A DNA stretch of 64,000 nucleotides from Candidatus Brachythrix odensensis (GCA_016714465.1 JADKDT010000018.1:8677-72676), one strand, 5' to 3'; positions 26,334 to 35,066 are shown, numbered from the stretch's first letter. Notes: generated by a model not told the origin, from the letters alone. Numbers and translations are program-made.

Positions 26334-27704
26334 ATGTCGTTTCGCGCCCGCGCTCCGATCTTCCGACTTGCCGGTCTCGGCTTGCTTGCCTCCGCCGCCA
26401 TCGCCCTGGGCGTGTCACGCGCGCCGCAGGAGCCTGTCCCCGCGGCCCCGGGGCTGGTCGCCGAAGCGACGACCACGCGAATCGGGCTTCGGCTCATCAC
26501 TGTCCCGCTCCAGACGCCCGATGATGCCAGCCGGCTGATTGCCCTTGGATTTGATGTGCAGGAACACATTGAGGACGGCGCAGCCCAGGTGCTGGGCGAC
26601 GACGCCACCGCGCAAGCGCTTGCGGCCGCGGGCTTTCGCTACACGCAGGATGATGACGCGGCCGGCCGGCTTCGTTCGGCCAGTTACTTCGCAGGCTATC
26701 GCACTGTCGCCGAGCACGAGGCCCACCTGCGTGATGTCGTCGCCCGCTATCCGAAGCTCGCTCAGGCCGTTGACTTCGGGAGCTCCTGGAAACGCGTGCA
26801 GGACTCAAAAACGGGATACATTTTAAGAGCGTTATGCATCACCCGCCGCCAGCGCGGTGACTGCGCCCTCGATCCCAGGGCCCCCAAGCCGCGCTTCTTG
26901 ATCATCGCCGCCGTGCACGCCCGCGAACTCTCCACCAGCGAAATCGCCTGGCGCTGGATTGATGCGCTGCTCGAGGGAGATGGTATCGACCCGGAGATCA
27001 CTCGCCTGCTCGACACGACTGAAATGTGGGTGATCCCGGTCGCGAATCCCGACGGGCGCGCCATCGTTGAGCAGGGCGGGGATCGGCCGTTGATGCAGCG
27101 CAAGAACGCGAATAACAGCGCCGGCGCCGGGGTGTGCGCGACGACACCGACGGCTGGGAACCAGAACGGGGTCGATCTCAACCGCAACGCCAACTTTTTG
27201 TGGGCTGCTCCAGGCTCATCCGGGCATCCCTGTTCGCAGTTCTATCACGGCGCGGCCGCAGCTTCGGAGCCCGAGGAGCAGGCTCTCGAGAAGCTGATGA
27301 CGGCGCTCTACGCTGATCGCAAGGGCCCCGCCCTGACCGATCCCGCACTGATCACAACGACCGGCGCGATGCTCACCCTGCACGCGTACGGCAACTCAAT
27401 CATGATTCCTTGGGGGTTCACCGAGTGCCGGATGAAGGCCTGCCCCGAGAGCTGCGCGCGCCCAACGATGTCGCCTTGCGAGCCTTTGCGTTCCGGATGG
27501 CGGGCTTCAATTCCTATCTCGTCGGACAAAGCGCGGAAGTCCTGTATGCCTCCAGTGGCACAACCGACGACTGGCTGTATGGGCAACTCGGCGTGCCGGC
27601 GTTTACCGTTGAGCTCGGGCCGTATCGCGGCGTGTGCGGCGGGTTTTCGCCGGCCTATGCCTGCGTCGATACCGTGCTTTGGCCGCAGAATCGGGATGCC
27701 TTGA
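26334..27704 (+). CDS. M14 zinc carboxypeptidase, fragment 1
   Basis: A signal-peptide-like N-terminus (RLAGLGLLASAAIALGVS) precedes a propeptide with a TLEIKDD-like beta region. The peptidase domain shows zinc ligands in AVHARELSTSEI, substrate-binding NPDGR, VDLNRNANFLW, and a third zinc ligand in LTLHAYGNSIMIPWG. Similarity ends near 27428, where one base is missing; the catalytic Glu lies in the next fragment. Likely secreted carboxypeptidase (carboxypeptidase T-like). Confidence 0.85.
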   Translation: MSFRARAPIFRLAGLGLLASAAIALGVSRAPQEPVPAAPGLVAEATTTRIGLRLITVPLQTPDDASRLIALGFDVQEHIEDGAAQVLGDDATAQALAAAGFRYTQDDDAAGRLRSASYFAGYRTVAEHEAHLRDVVARYPKLAQAVDFGSSWKRVQDSKTGYILRALCITRRQRGDCALDPRAPKPRFLIIAAVHARELSTSEIAWRWIDALLEGDGIDPEITRLLDTTEMWVIPVANPDGRAIVEQGGDRPLMQRKNANNSAGAGVCATTPTAGNQNGVDLNRNANFLWAAPGSSGHPCSQFYHGAAAASEPEEQALEKLMTALYADRKGPALTDPALITTTGAMLTLHAYGNSIMIPWGFTECRMKACPESCARPTMSPCEPLRSGWRASIPISSDKARKSCMPPVAQPTTGCMGNSACRRLPLSSGRIAACAAGFRRPMPASIPCFGRRIGMP

Positions 27705-28105
27705 TCTACGCGGCCAAACTTGCCACCCAGCCCTACTCGCTGACCCTCGGCCCGCGAGTGACGATTTCTGGCGCGCTGACCCTAACCGTGACCGCCGGGG
27801 CGTCGTTCACGGCCACGGTCATCGCCGACGACGATGCCTTCGGCGCCGCGCCGGGCAGCCACGGCCGGCCGGCCGTCCAGAATATTGCCCAGGTTGAAGC
27901 GACCATCGACGCGCCACCAGGACCCGGCGCACGTCAGTTGGCGATGCTGCCGGCCGACGGCGCCTACAATGCCCCGCGTGAGACCGCCCGGGGGGTGGTC
28001 AACACACGTGGTTGGGCGCGCGGGCGGCACACGGTATATGTCAGAGCCCGCGACGCGGATGGCATTTGGGGTCCGCTGAGCGTAATGTGGGTAACCATAC
28101 GCTAG
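27410..28105 (+). CDS. M14 zinc carboxypeptidase, fragment 2 (catalytic Glu and C-terminal domain)
   Basis: From about 27432 it continues the peptidase: SSGTTDDWLYGQLGVPAFTVELG has the catalytic Glu. A C-terminal beta-sandwich of about 110 residues follows (SGALTLTVTAGASFTATVIADDDAF... YVRARDADGIWGPLSVMWV), often found on secreted peptidases. Joined, the protein is about 590 residues. A GAA-loop hairpin begins ten bases after the stop. Confidence 0.8.
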   Translation: MGVHRVPDEGLPRELRAPNDVALRAFAFRMAGFNSYLVGQSAEVLYASSGTTDDWLYGQLGVPAFTVELGPYRGVCGGFSPAYACVDTVLWPQNRDALIYAAKLATQPYSLTLGPRVTISGALTLTVTAGASFTATVIADDDAFGAAPGSHGRPAVQNIAQVEATIDAPPGPGARQLAMLPADGAYNAPRETARGVVNTRGWARGRHTVYVRARDADGIWGPLSVMWVTIR

Positions 28106-28114
28106 ACAGAACCC

Positions 28115-28155
28115 CCGAAACAATATGCCCGGCGAAGCCGGGCATATTGTTTCGG
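28115..28155. repeat. Perfect 19-bp hairpin with GAA triloop
   Basis: Arms 28115-28133 and 28137-28155 pair exactly around GAA. It fills the gap between the convergent carboxypeptidase and carboxyltransferase genes; the latter's stop is five bases away. Likely two-way terminator or transcript end. Confidence 0.85.
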
Positions 28156-28160
28156 AGAAT

Positions 28161-29771
28161 CTACATTCGGAAGATGCCGTAGTCGGTCGGACCGCCGGGC
28201 GCGCCGGCGCAAACGGCCAGGGCCAGACTCAACACTCGCCGCGTGTCGGCCGGATCGAGGATGCCGTCGTCCCACAGCCGCGAGGTCGCATAGTAAGGAT
28301 TCCCCTCGCGTTCGTATTTGGCCAGGATTGGCGCGCGGAAGGCGTCCTGCTCAGCCTGCGTCATCGGCGGCAGACCGCGCCGGGCGTTCTGGTCCAGCTT
28401 GACCGTGAGCAGCACATTGGCGGCCTGGTCGCCGCCCATCACACTGATCCGGGCATTGGGCCAGGTCCACAAGAAACGCGGCTGATAGGCCCGCCCGCAC
28501 ATGCCATAGTTGCCGGCCCCGAACGACCCGCCGATGATGACGGTGAGCTTGGGCACCTGGGCGTTGGCGACCGCATTGACGAGCTTCGCCCCGTCCTTGG
28601 CGATCCCGCCGGTCTCGGCCTCGCGCCCGACCATGAACCCGGTGATGTTCTGCAGGAATAGCAACGGGATGCCGCGGGCAGCGCACAACTGAACAAAGTG
28701 GGCACCCTTGAGCGCGCTGTCGCTGAATAGCACGCCGTTGTTGGCCAGAATCCCGACCAGATAGCCGTGAATGCGGGCGAAGCCGCATACAAGGGTGACG
28801 CCATAGCGGGCTTTGAACTCGCGAAAGCGGCTGCCGTCGACCAGGCGCGTGATGACCTCACGCGCATCGTAGGCGACCCGATATGAGTCGGGCAGCACAC
28901 CATAGAGCTCTTCGGGGTCATGCAGGGGCGGCTCAGGGTCGATCTGGTCGAGGCCGGCAGCCGGAGACTGGCCAAGGGTCTCGACGATGCCGCGCACAAG
29001 CGCCAACGCATGCGTATCATCTTCGGCCAGGTGATCGGCCACGCCGGACAAGCGGGTATGGGAGTCTGCGCCGCCGAGGTCCTCCGCGCTGACATCCTCG
29101 CCGGTCGCCGCTTTCACCAGCGGCGGACCGCCCAGGAAAATCGTGCCCGTTCCTCGCACGATGATGGTCTCGTCGCTCATCGCCGGAACGTACGCGCCGC
29201 CGGCTGTGCAACTCCCCATGACTGCCGCGATCTGCGGGATGCCGCGCGCGCTGAGGGTGGCCTGGTTGTAGAAGATCCGCCCGAAGTCGTCGGCATCCGG
29301 GAAAACCTCATCCTGCATCGGCAAAAACGCGCCGCCGCTGTCGACGAGATAGATGCAGGGCAGCCGATTCTCGAGCGCGATCTGCTGCGCGCGCAAGTGC
29401 TTTTTGACCGTGATCGGGTAGTAGGTCCCGCCTTTGACCGTCGCGTCGTTGGCGACGATGACGCATTGCCGCCCATGGATTGGGCCGATCCCGGTGACGA
29501 TCCCAGCCCCGGGCGCATCGTCATCGTAGAGATCGTTTGCGGCCAGGGGCGAGAGCTCGAGAAAGGGCGCCTGCGGATCAATCAGCCCGTCGATACGATC
29601 GCGGACAAAGCGCTTGCCCTGCTCGGCGTGGCGCTGGCGGGCGGCCTCGTCGCCTCCGCGCTGAGCGGCGACCAGCCGTTCGCGCAGGGCCCGGGCCAAC
29701 CCGCGGTGGTGGGCGGCGTTGGCTTTGAATTGTCCGGAGCCGGTGTCGATTTTGGATTCGAAGATGTCCAT
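28161..29771 (-). CDS. Acyl-CoA carboxylase carboxyltransferase subunit, methylcrotonyl-CoA carboxylase type
   Basis: 536 residues, the length of MCC beta subunits. The N-terminal half has DRIDGLIDPQAPFLELS and CVIVANDATVKGGTYYPITVKKHLRAQ. The central AVMGSCTAGGAYVPAMSDE and the C-terminal GGSFGAGNYGMCGRAY, with FLQNITGFMVGREAE, are signatures of the methylcrotonyl/geranyl-CoA branch. It transfers CO2 from biotin to a branched enoyl-CoA. The ATG at 29771 (MDIFESKID) fits family starts; the longer frame upstream is intergenic. It is divergent from the thiolase gene across a palindromic operator. Confidence 0.9.
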   Translation of the reverse strand: MDIFESKIDTGSGQFKANAAHHRGLARALRERLVAAQRGGDEAARQRHAEQGKRFVRDRIDGLIDPQAPFLELSPLAANDLYDDDAPGAGIVTGIGPIHGRQCVIVANDATVKGGTYYPITVKKHLRAQQIALENRLPCIYLVDSGGAFLPMQDEVFPDADDFGRIFYNQATLSARGIPQIAAVMGSCTAGGAYVPAMSDETIIVRGTGTIFLGGPPLVKAATGEDVSAEDLGGADSHTRLSGVADHLAEDDTHALALVRGIVETLGQSPAAGLDQIDPEPPLHDPEELYGVLPDSYRVAYDAREVITRLVDGSRFREFKARYGVTLVCGFARIHGYLVGILANNGVLFSDSALKGAHFVQLCAARGIPLLFLQNITGFMVGREAETGGIAKDGAKLVNAVANAQVPKLTVIIGGSFGAGNYGMCGRAYQPRFLWTWPNARISVMGGDQAANVLLTVKLDQNARRGLPPMTQAEQDAFRAPILAKYEREGNPYYATSRLWDDGILDPADTRRVLSLALAVCAGAPGGPTDYGIFRM

Positions 29772-29857
29772 GAATTGTCGAGGATTATCGACAGAAACTG
29801 CCGGATCGCCCGCCACCGGCTCCGCCACGGAGGGCGATCCGGCAGGAAACACCGAGC

Positions 29858-29904
29858 TTGACAAGACAGCGTTTGAATCTTAGCATCAACCAAACGATCG
29901 TTTG
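29858..29904 (+). promoter_or_regulatory. Promoter and palindromic operator for the thiolase gene
   Basis: TTGACA (29858-29863), a 17-base spacer and TAGCAT (29881-29886) form a good sigma-70 promoter directed to the thiolase. Directly downstream, over the expected start of transcription, lies the perfect 14-bp palindrome CAAACGATCGTTTG (29891-29904). Its size and position suit a TetR-type repressor operator, and it could also control the divergent carboxyltransferase gene. The regulator is not encoded nearby. Confidence 0.65.
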
Positions 29905-29910
29905 ATTGCT

Positions 29911-29951
29911 CGGAGGCGACACCAGCGGCGGAGCCGCTGGTGTCGCCTCCG
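29911..29951. repeat. Perfect 19-bp hairpin with GGA triloop in the thiolase leader
   Basis: Arms 29911-29929 and 29933-29951 pair exactly around GGA. Unlike the other hairpins of this type it lies in a 5' leader, between the promoter/operator and the start of the thiolase gene, so it may influence translation or mRNA stability. Confidence 0.85.
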
Positions 29952-29974
29952 GAGGGATGTATTCGTTACCCACC

Positions 29975-31126
29975 ATGAGAGAAGCCGTCATCGTCGAAGC
30001 CGTCCGCACGCCCATCGGAAAACGGAACGGGCGCTTGAGCCAGTGGCACCCGATTGATTTGCTCGCCCATGCGTTGGCCGAGCTCGTCCGCCGGGCTGGA
30101 ATTGATCCGGCCATGGTCGATGATGTCATCGCCGGCTGCTACAGCCAGATCGGCGAGCAAAGCATGAACATCGGCCGGAACGCCGCGCTGGCGGCGGGCT
30201 TCCCCGAGAGCGTGCCTGGGACCACCGTCGACCGCCAGTGCGGGAGCAGCCAGCAAGCGATCCATTTCGCCGCCCAGGGGGTGATGAGCGGAGCCTATGA
30301 CGTCGTCGTCGCCTGCGGGGTTGAGAGCATGAGCCGGGTAGCGATGGGGTCCAGCACGGTGGGCCCCGGGCAGCCGGTCAGCCCGCGCCTGGTTGCGCGC
30401 TACACGGGCGGGCTCATCGGTCAGGGCCTGAGCGCCGAGGCCGTCGCCACAAAGTGGTCGCTGACCCGGCCCGAGGTCGACGCCTTCAGCCTCAAGAGTC
30501 ACCAACGGGCGGCTCGCGCCACCGACGCAGGGCACTTTGCGCATGAAATTGTGCCCGTGCCGGTCGGTCCGGATGGCGCGCAGGTGACGGTCGATGAGGG
30601 CATCCGCCGCGATACCAGCCTCGAGAAGCTGGCCAGCCTCAAAACGCCCTTTCAGTCGGATGGGCTGATAACCGCCGGCAACGCCTCGCAGATCAGCGAC
30701 GGCGCGGCCGCCGTGATGATCATGGCCCGCGACGTCGCCGAGCGGCTGGGTCTGCGCCCGCGCGCGCGCTTCACCGCCTTCGCCGTGTGCGGGGATGACC
30801 CCATCCTGATGCTGACCGCCCCGATCCCGGCCACCCGCCGTGTCCTGAGCAAGGCCGGCCTGGCGCTACAGGACATCGATCGGATCGAAATCAACGAGGC
30901 CTTTGCCAGTGTGGTGCTGGCCTGGCAGCGTGAGCTCGGCGCTGACCTGGACCGGGTCAACGTCAACGGTGGCGCAATCGCGCTCGGCCATCCACTCGGC
31001 TGCTCTGGCGCGCGGCTGATGACAACCTTGCTACACGAACTCGAGCGCTGCGGCGGGCGCTACGGCCTGCAAACCATGTGCGAATATGGCGGCATGGCCA
31101 ATGCCACGCTGATTGAACGGATCTAG
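29975..31126 (+). CDS. Thiolase (acetyl-CoA C-acyltransferase)
   Basis: 383 residues. It starts MREAVIVEAVRTPIGKRNG. The nucleophile Cys89 is in TVDRQCGSSQQA, and the second active-site block is NGGAIALGHPLGCSGARL. The His motif NEAF is at IEINEAFAS, and the C-terminus is CEYGGMANATLIERI. It cleaves 3-ketoacyl-CoA (or acetoacetyl-CoA) to acetyl-CoA. An earlier ATG at 29957 abuts GGAGGG with no spacing, so I prefer 29975. The neighbours (carboxylase subunits, hydroxyacyl-CoA dehydrogenase) point to leucine or fatty-acid breakdown. Confidence 0.92.
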   Translation: MREAVIVEAVRTPIGKRNGRLSQWHPIDLLAHALAELVRRAGIDPAMVDDVIAGCYSQIGEQSMNIGRNAALAAGFPESVPGTTVDRQCGSSQQAIHFAAQGVMSGAYDVVVACGVESMSRVAMGSSTVGPGQPVSPRLVARYTGGLIGQGLSAEAVATKWSLTRPEVDAFSLKSHQRAARATDAGHFAHEIVPVPVGPDGAQVTVDEGIRRDTSLEKLASLKTPFQSDGLITAGNASQISDGAAAVMIMARDVAERLGLRPRARFTAFAVCGDDPILMLTAPIPATRRVLSKAGLALQDIDRIEINEAFASVVLAWQRELGADLDRVNVNGGAIALGHPLGCSGARLMTTLLHELERCGGRYGLQTMCEYGGMANATLIERI

Positions 31127-31144
31127 TATTCATCGAAGACTCCG

Positions 31145-31191
31145 GGCGAGATCACCCTCCCCGCGCGAAGCGCGGGGAGGGTGATCTCGCC
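31145..31191. repeat. Perfect 22-bp hairpin with GAA triloop
   Basis: Arms 31145-31166 and 31170-31191 are exactly complementary around GAA, with an outer AAGAC/GTCTT pair. The inner sequence CCCCGCGC-GAA-GCGCGGGG and the flanking GCGAGATC are shared with the hairpin at 4373 but the central bases differ. It lies between the thiolase and the SDR gene. Confidence 0.85.
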
Positions 31192-31235
31192 AGATGTCTT
31201 GGGTGGCCTCCAGGCAAACGAACAAAGGACACACC

Positions 31236-32003
31236 ATGAAAATTGAGAACAACGCCTTCATCGTCACGGGCGGTGGCTCGGGCCTGGGCGCGGCGACCGC
31301 CCGGATGATCGTCGGTGCCGGCGGTTATGCCGTCCTGGCCGAGGTCAATCCCGCCGCGGCCGGGGCTGTCGTCGCCGAGCTGGGCGATCGGGCGCTCTTC
31401 GTCCGGACCGATGTCACCGACGAGGCGAGTGCCGAGGCCTGCATCAAGGCGGCATTGGGGATGCCTGGCCCATTCCGCGGGCTGGTCAATTGCGCCGGGA
31501 TCGCCATCGCCGAGCTCGCCTTGCGTAAGGGCATGCCGCACAGCCTGGCCAGCTATTCGCGGGTCATTGCGGTGAACCTGATTGGGACCTTCAACATGAT
31601 CCGCCTCGCCGCGGCGGCCATGGCCAGCCAGGCGCCAGAGCCAGCGGGCGAGCGGGGGGTGATTGTGAGCACAGCTTCGGTCGCCGCCTTTGACGGCCAG
31701 ATCGGCCAGGCGGCATATGCGGCCTCCAAGGGCGGGGTGGCGGCCATGACCCTGCCGCTGGCCCGCGAGTATGCCCGTTACGGCATTCGGGTGCTCGCGA
31801 TTGCACCGGGGGTTTTCCGCACCCCGATGCTGGCCGGACTGCCCGAGCCCGCCCAACTCTCCCTCGCCCAGCAAGTGCCGTTCCCCCAGCGTCTGGGCGA
31901 CCCGGCCGAATACGCGGCCCTTGTCCGGCACATGTTCGAGAACGGCTACCTCAATGGCGAGGTCGTGCGGCTGGATGGCGCGATTCGCATGGCTCCCAGA
32001 TAA
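31236..32003 (+). CDS. SDR, 3-hydroxyacyl-CoA dehydrogenase type
   Basis: 255 residues. Cofactor motif FIVTGGGSGLGAATARM, NCAG at about residue 87, the catalytic Ser in STASVAAFDG and Tyr/Lys in AAYAASKGG, and the C-terminal GEVVRLDGAIRMAPR. The pattern matches the type II 3-hydroxyacyl-CoA dehydrogenases (HSD17B10-like) acting on branched and short acyl-CoA. An AAAGGA site precedes the ATG at 31236. It follows the thiolase on the same strand and fits the same degradation pathway. Confidence 0.85.
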   Translation: MKIENNAFIVTGGGSGLGAATARMIVGAGGYAVLAEVNPAAAGAVVAELGDRALFVRTDVTDEASAEACIKAALGMPGPFRGLVNCAGIAIAELALRKGMPHSLASYSRVIAVNLIGTFNMIRLAAAAMASQAPEPAGERGVIVSTASVAAFDGQIGQAAYAASKGGVAAMTLPLAREYARYGIRVLAIAPGVFRTPMLAGLPEPAQLSLAQQVPFPQRLGDPAEYAALVRHMFENGYLNGEVVRLDGAIRMAPR

Positions 32004-32055
32004 GTTCCGGAATCGACATGCCCCAGCTCCGCCGGGGCATGTCGATTCCGGAACT
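32003..32055. repeat. 22-bp inverted repeat beginning at the SDR stop codon
   Basis: Arms 32003-32024 and 32034-32055 pair perfectly. Read on the minus strand the tip is GGC-GGA-GCT, the same triloop form as the other hairpins with one G-T pair. It starts inside the TAA of the SDR gene and ends four bases before the stop of the minus-strand gene at 32059, so it separates convergent genes. Confidence 0.8.
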
Positions 32056-32058
32056 CAA

Positions 32059-32250
32059 CTAAATGGTTGCCCACACGGTCTGCCACGGCGCGAGGCCGAG
32101 CGAGGGGCCATGCACGTTGAAGCGCACACCGGTGACCTGATCACGAATTGCATTTCGTGTGCCCAGCAGGGCCCGCCAATCTGGACTGACCAGGCGTTCG
32201 TCGCCGGTCAGATTGGTAATGCAGACGACTCGACCACGCTGGACGCTCAT
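32059..32250 (-). CDS. Small protein resembling the C-terminal domain of GH13 sucrose phosphorylases
   Basis: 63 residues. The pattern VVCITNLTGDERLV ... RDQVTGVRF ... LGLAPWQTVWA resembles the small C-terminal beta domain of GH13 enzymes of the sucrose phosphorylase group, which often end 'LAPYQVLWL'. The ATG overlaps the stop of the gene at 32247 (ATGA). It is either the frameshifted end of that gene or a coupled small gene. Functional assignment is weak. Confidence 0.45.
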   Translation of the reverse strand: MSVQRGRVVCITNLTGDERLVSPDWRALLGTRNAIRDQVTGVRFNVHGPSLGLAPWQTVWATI

Positions 32251-32879
32251 GGGCGTGCCATCTCCGCCGGCGCGTCGCGGATGACGAGCAGCACGCCCGG
32301 CCCCGCATCCGGAATCTGACTGGCGCCGCCCGCGGCAAACCCGGGCAAACCTGCCCTCGCGCGCAAGAGCCGCTCGACCGCAGCGCCCACCCGGGTCTGG
32401 CTTGATGGGCCTTCATCCTCATCGATTGCCCAACGGTTTACGTCAATTTCGTCGGGGTCGCCATGCAGGCCGCCGACCAGGCTGAGGGGGAGCACGGGCA
32501 CACCGGGCAATGAAAGAAGGCAACCAGCCAGGGCCGCACAGGCGCGTTCGGCCTCCCGTCCGCCAAGTCCGCTGCGCCAGGCTGACGCGGCTGCGGAATC
32601 GATGACGAGCCAGGCGCTTGTGCGGTCAGTTTGTCCGCGGGCCCAGTCGCCAATCACGCGCGCATCGGCGCCGCTGAGCGCGGCTGGAATCGGCGCCACG
32701 TTGACGCGCCCGGGCGGCTCGACCAGCGCCATGTGCCGCGCGACGGACGCGCGTTCCTCCGGCGTGGCATCGGTCAGCCACAGTCCCGCAACGCGCCCCG
32801 TCAGCCGCGCGACGGCGAACCGGGCCAGCGCCTCCGGCCCGCCGCGCAGGCGCGCGGTACGGGCGAGGACATCCGTCAC
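32247..32879 (-). CDS. Hypothetical protein; GH13-like C-terminal remnant
   Basis: 210 residues from a GTG that overlaps the stop of the upstream Gfo/Idh gene. From about residue 110 the sequence CLLSLPGVPVLPLSLVGGLHGD, VNRWAIDEDE and VERLLRARAGLPGF, then DAGPGVLLVIR, follows the order of motifs at the end of a sucrose-phosphorylase-like barrel. The (beta/alpha)8 core with its catalytic Asp and Glu is missing. It may be a remnant of a decayed enzyme or a divergent accessory protein. I would not assign an activity. Confidence 0.5.
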   Translation of the reverse strand: MTDVLARTARLRGGPEALARFAVARLTGRVAGLWLTDATPEERASVARHMALVEPPGRVNVAPIPAALSGADARVIGDWARGQTDRTSAWLVIDSAAASAWRSGLGGREAERACAALAGCLLSLPGVPVLPLSLVGGLHGDPDEIDVNRWAIDEDEGPSSQTRVGAAVERLLRARAGLPGFAAGGASQIPDAGPGVLLVIRDAPAEMARP

Positions 32880-33946
32880 AGCCGGATTTCGGCGCCTTCG
32901 CGCTGGCTCCGATACACCGCGTCCAGGAGGGTGATGACTTGCAGCGACTGCTCGGCTGGGACCGGCGATGGCGCGCCGTCCAGAATCGCCTTGGCAAAGT
33001 CGAGGCACTCCTGGGCATGCGGCTTTCGCTCCTGGCGCGCAATCTGGAGGGTCGACTTGTAGTGTTGCATCGTTTCGTTGTTCGAGGATAGAATCTCGTT
33101 GGCCGGCCAGGCCGCCCCGGCCCGCTCGCCATACAGCCACATCCGCATGTCCTCGGCCGAGCCGGCCGCAACATCATGGTGGAGCATCCAGCTCACTTCC
33201 AGGATCAGGGTCGCGCCATTATCAAAGCGCACGAAGGCGGTGGCCAGTTCCTCGACATCGATCTCGGCCGGGATGCGTGGATTCTCGCCCCAGGCTGTAA
33301 ACGCGCCCGGCTGGCGGGCCAGGACGGTTCGGGTCGAGCCGCTGACGGACACGGGCTTCGGATGCCCCATCATCCACAACGTCAAATCAAGGATATGCAC
33401 CCCAATGTCGACCGTGACCCCGCCGCCCGAAAGCGCCTGCTGAATGAAGCCGGGCCGGGTGGGCAGAAAATTGCGTCGCAGCATCCAGCTTCGGGCATGA
33501 TAGATCGGGCCAAGCGCGCCGGCGTCGATTTCTGCTTTGAGCGCTCGGGCATGGCCGGTGAAGCGAAAGTGCTGGGCGGTCATCAGCATCTTGCCGCTCG
33601 CGTCGCGGGCGGCGATCATCTGGCGGATCTCGTCGGGCGTGGGGGCGAGCGGTTTCTCGCACAGCACGTGCTTGCCGGCCCTGAGCGCGGCGATGGCAAT
33701 CGGGGCGTGGGCGCGGTTCGGCACGCAAATGTCGACGGCGTCAATGCTCTTGTCCGCCAGGATATCGTCCAGGTTTGTCGCCAGGCGGGTGACGCCGTAC
33801 TTCTCGCCCCAGCCCTGCAGGGTGGGGGTGTGGGCGTCGTAGCCGGCGACGACCTGGGCATAGGGCGAATCGATCCACCCGGGCATGTGGGCGTGGACGA
33901 TCCCGCCCGTTCCGATCACGGCGATATTGAGCTTGGGGTTGTTCAT
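32876..33946 (-). CDS. Gfo/Idh/MocA family oxidoreductase
   Basis: 356 residues. N-terminal Rossmann domain (IAVIGTGGIVHAHMPGWI), CVPNRAHAPIAIAALRAGKHVLCEKPLA with the EKP active-site Lys, and the C-terminal domain with GGGVTVDIGVHILDLTLWMMG, where His is the usual catalytic residue. These enzymes oxidise or reduce sugars, inositols or their acids using NAD(P). The ATG at 33946 directly begins the Rossmann strand. Together with the next Gfo/Idh gene upstream it forms a minus-strand pair. Confidence 0.9.
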   Translation of the reverse strand: MNNPKLNIAVIGTGGIVHAHMPGWIDSPYAQVVAGYDAHTPTLQGWGEKYGVTRLATNLDDILADKSIDAVDICVPNRAHAPIAIAALRAGKHVLCEKPLAPTPDEIRQMIAARDASGKMLMTAQHFRFTGHARALKAEIDAGALGPIYHARSWMLRRNFLPTRPGFIQQALSGGGVTVDIGVHILDLTLWMMGHPKPVSVSGSTRTVLARQPGAFTAWGENPRIPAEIDVEELATAFVRFDNGATLILEVSWMLHHDVAAGSAEDMRMWLYGERAGAAWPANEILSSNNETMQHYKSTLQIARQERKPHAQECLDFAKAILDGAPSPVPAEQSLQVITLLDAVYRSQREGAEIRL

Positions 33947-34060
33947 TGTGTCACTTATTGGCGTTGGGCCAAACATCAGTCTGGCATGCGGTTTCGCGAA
34001 GAAGGAGACCCCCTTCTTCTTCCCCTTTCTTCTGTCAGGAAAAGTATGCAGTCAGGCGTG

Positions 34061-35035
34061 TTACGCTGCGGCGTACATCATCTCCATCACCGTGTCGCGC
34101 TCGGCGCACTCGGCGGCGGAAACGAAATTCTGAGTGGAGGCGCTGCCCTGCAGCCAGTCAAGGAAGAGGTCGAAGCCCGCAGGCTGCGCGAGCGGCAGCG
34201 CCGTCCACGCCGCAGTACCGGTGGCGCCGGTAATATGCTGGCTCCTGAAGAACAGTTCCTTGTTGATGACAACGGCATGCCCGGCCGTGCCGCTGATCTC
34301 GGTCGTGACCGGGTTGGCCAGATCGACCCAGCCCGCGCCCAGGGTCGCCGCTACGCCGCTCTCGAAGTGAAGCAGGCCTTCACCGTATTCGTCGATGTCA
34401 CCGAAGCGGCCGGTGGCGGACCCCAATACGGCGGCTGCCGACTCGACCGGCCCCAGCCACCACAACAGCAGATCGAGGGCGTGCGCGCCCAGATCGCCAA
34501 AGGCGCCGACCCCGGCCTGGCCCCGATCGGCCATCCAGCGCCAGTCGGTGTCGAAGTAGCCGGCGAACAGGCCGGCGTGGCAATTGCTCTGGCGCACCCG
34601 GGTGATCCGGCCAAAGCTGCCGTCCTGGATACGGGCCTTGAGAAACGTGTTGACTGGCGCGCCGCGCATGAAGAAGCCGGTCTGGAAAGGGATACCCGCG
34701 GCGGCGATCGCCTGAGCCATCCCGGTCGAGTCCGCGCCATCCATGCCAAGGGGTTTCTCAACAAAGACGGGCTTGCCCGCGGCCGCGACGGCGCTCACCA
34801 GGGGAGTATGCAAAACGGTCTCGGAGCACACAATCACGGCGTCCACGGACGGATCGTTCAGCGCTTCAGCCGGGTCGGCGATGGACTGGGCGCCCATCTC
34901 GGCCGCCCATTTGGCGCGCCGGTCGGGGATGTGATCCCAGACGTGGCTGATGGCGAGGCCCTCACGCTCGCGAAAGCGTTTCATGAAGCCGGGGACGTGG
35001 ATGTGCGAGGCGCCAAGCAGGGCGATGGATTTCAT
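34061..35035 (-). CDS. Gfo/Idh/MocA family oxidoreductase
   Basis: 324 residues. IALLGASHIHVPGFMKRF starts a Rossmann-like domain whose glycine motif is less regular than usual (GASHIH). The EKP motif is in KPVFVEKPLGMDG and the C-terminal signature in AFGDLGAHALDLLLWWLG. The start at 35035 was chosen because the longer frame reads into the intergenic repeat at 35067. It lies 114 bases upstream of the second Gfo/Idh gene. Substrate unknown. Confidence 0.87.
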   Translation of the reverse strand: MKSIALLGASHIHVPGFMKRFREREGLAISHVWDHIPDRRAKWAAEMGAQSIADPAEALNDPSVDAVIVCSETVLHTPLVSAVAAAGKPVFVEKPLGMDGADSTGMAQAIAAAGIPFQTGFFMRGAPVNTFLKARIQDGSFGRITRVRQSNCHAGLFAGYFDTDWRWMADRGQAGVGAFGDLGAHALDLLLWWLGPVESAAAVLGSATGRFGDIDEYGEGLLHFESGVAATLGAGWVDLANPVTTEISGTAGHAVVINKELFFRSQHITGATGTAAWTALPLAQPAGFDLFLDWLQGSASTQNFVSAAECAERDTVMEMMYAAA

Positions 35036-35066
35036 GGGGCCAAGGATAACGCGTGGCTGCGCCAGG

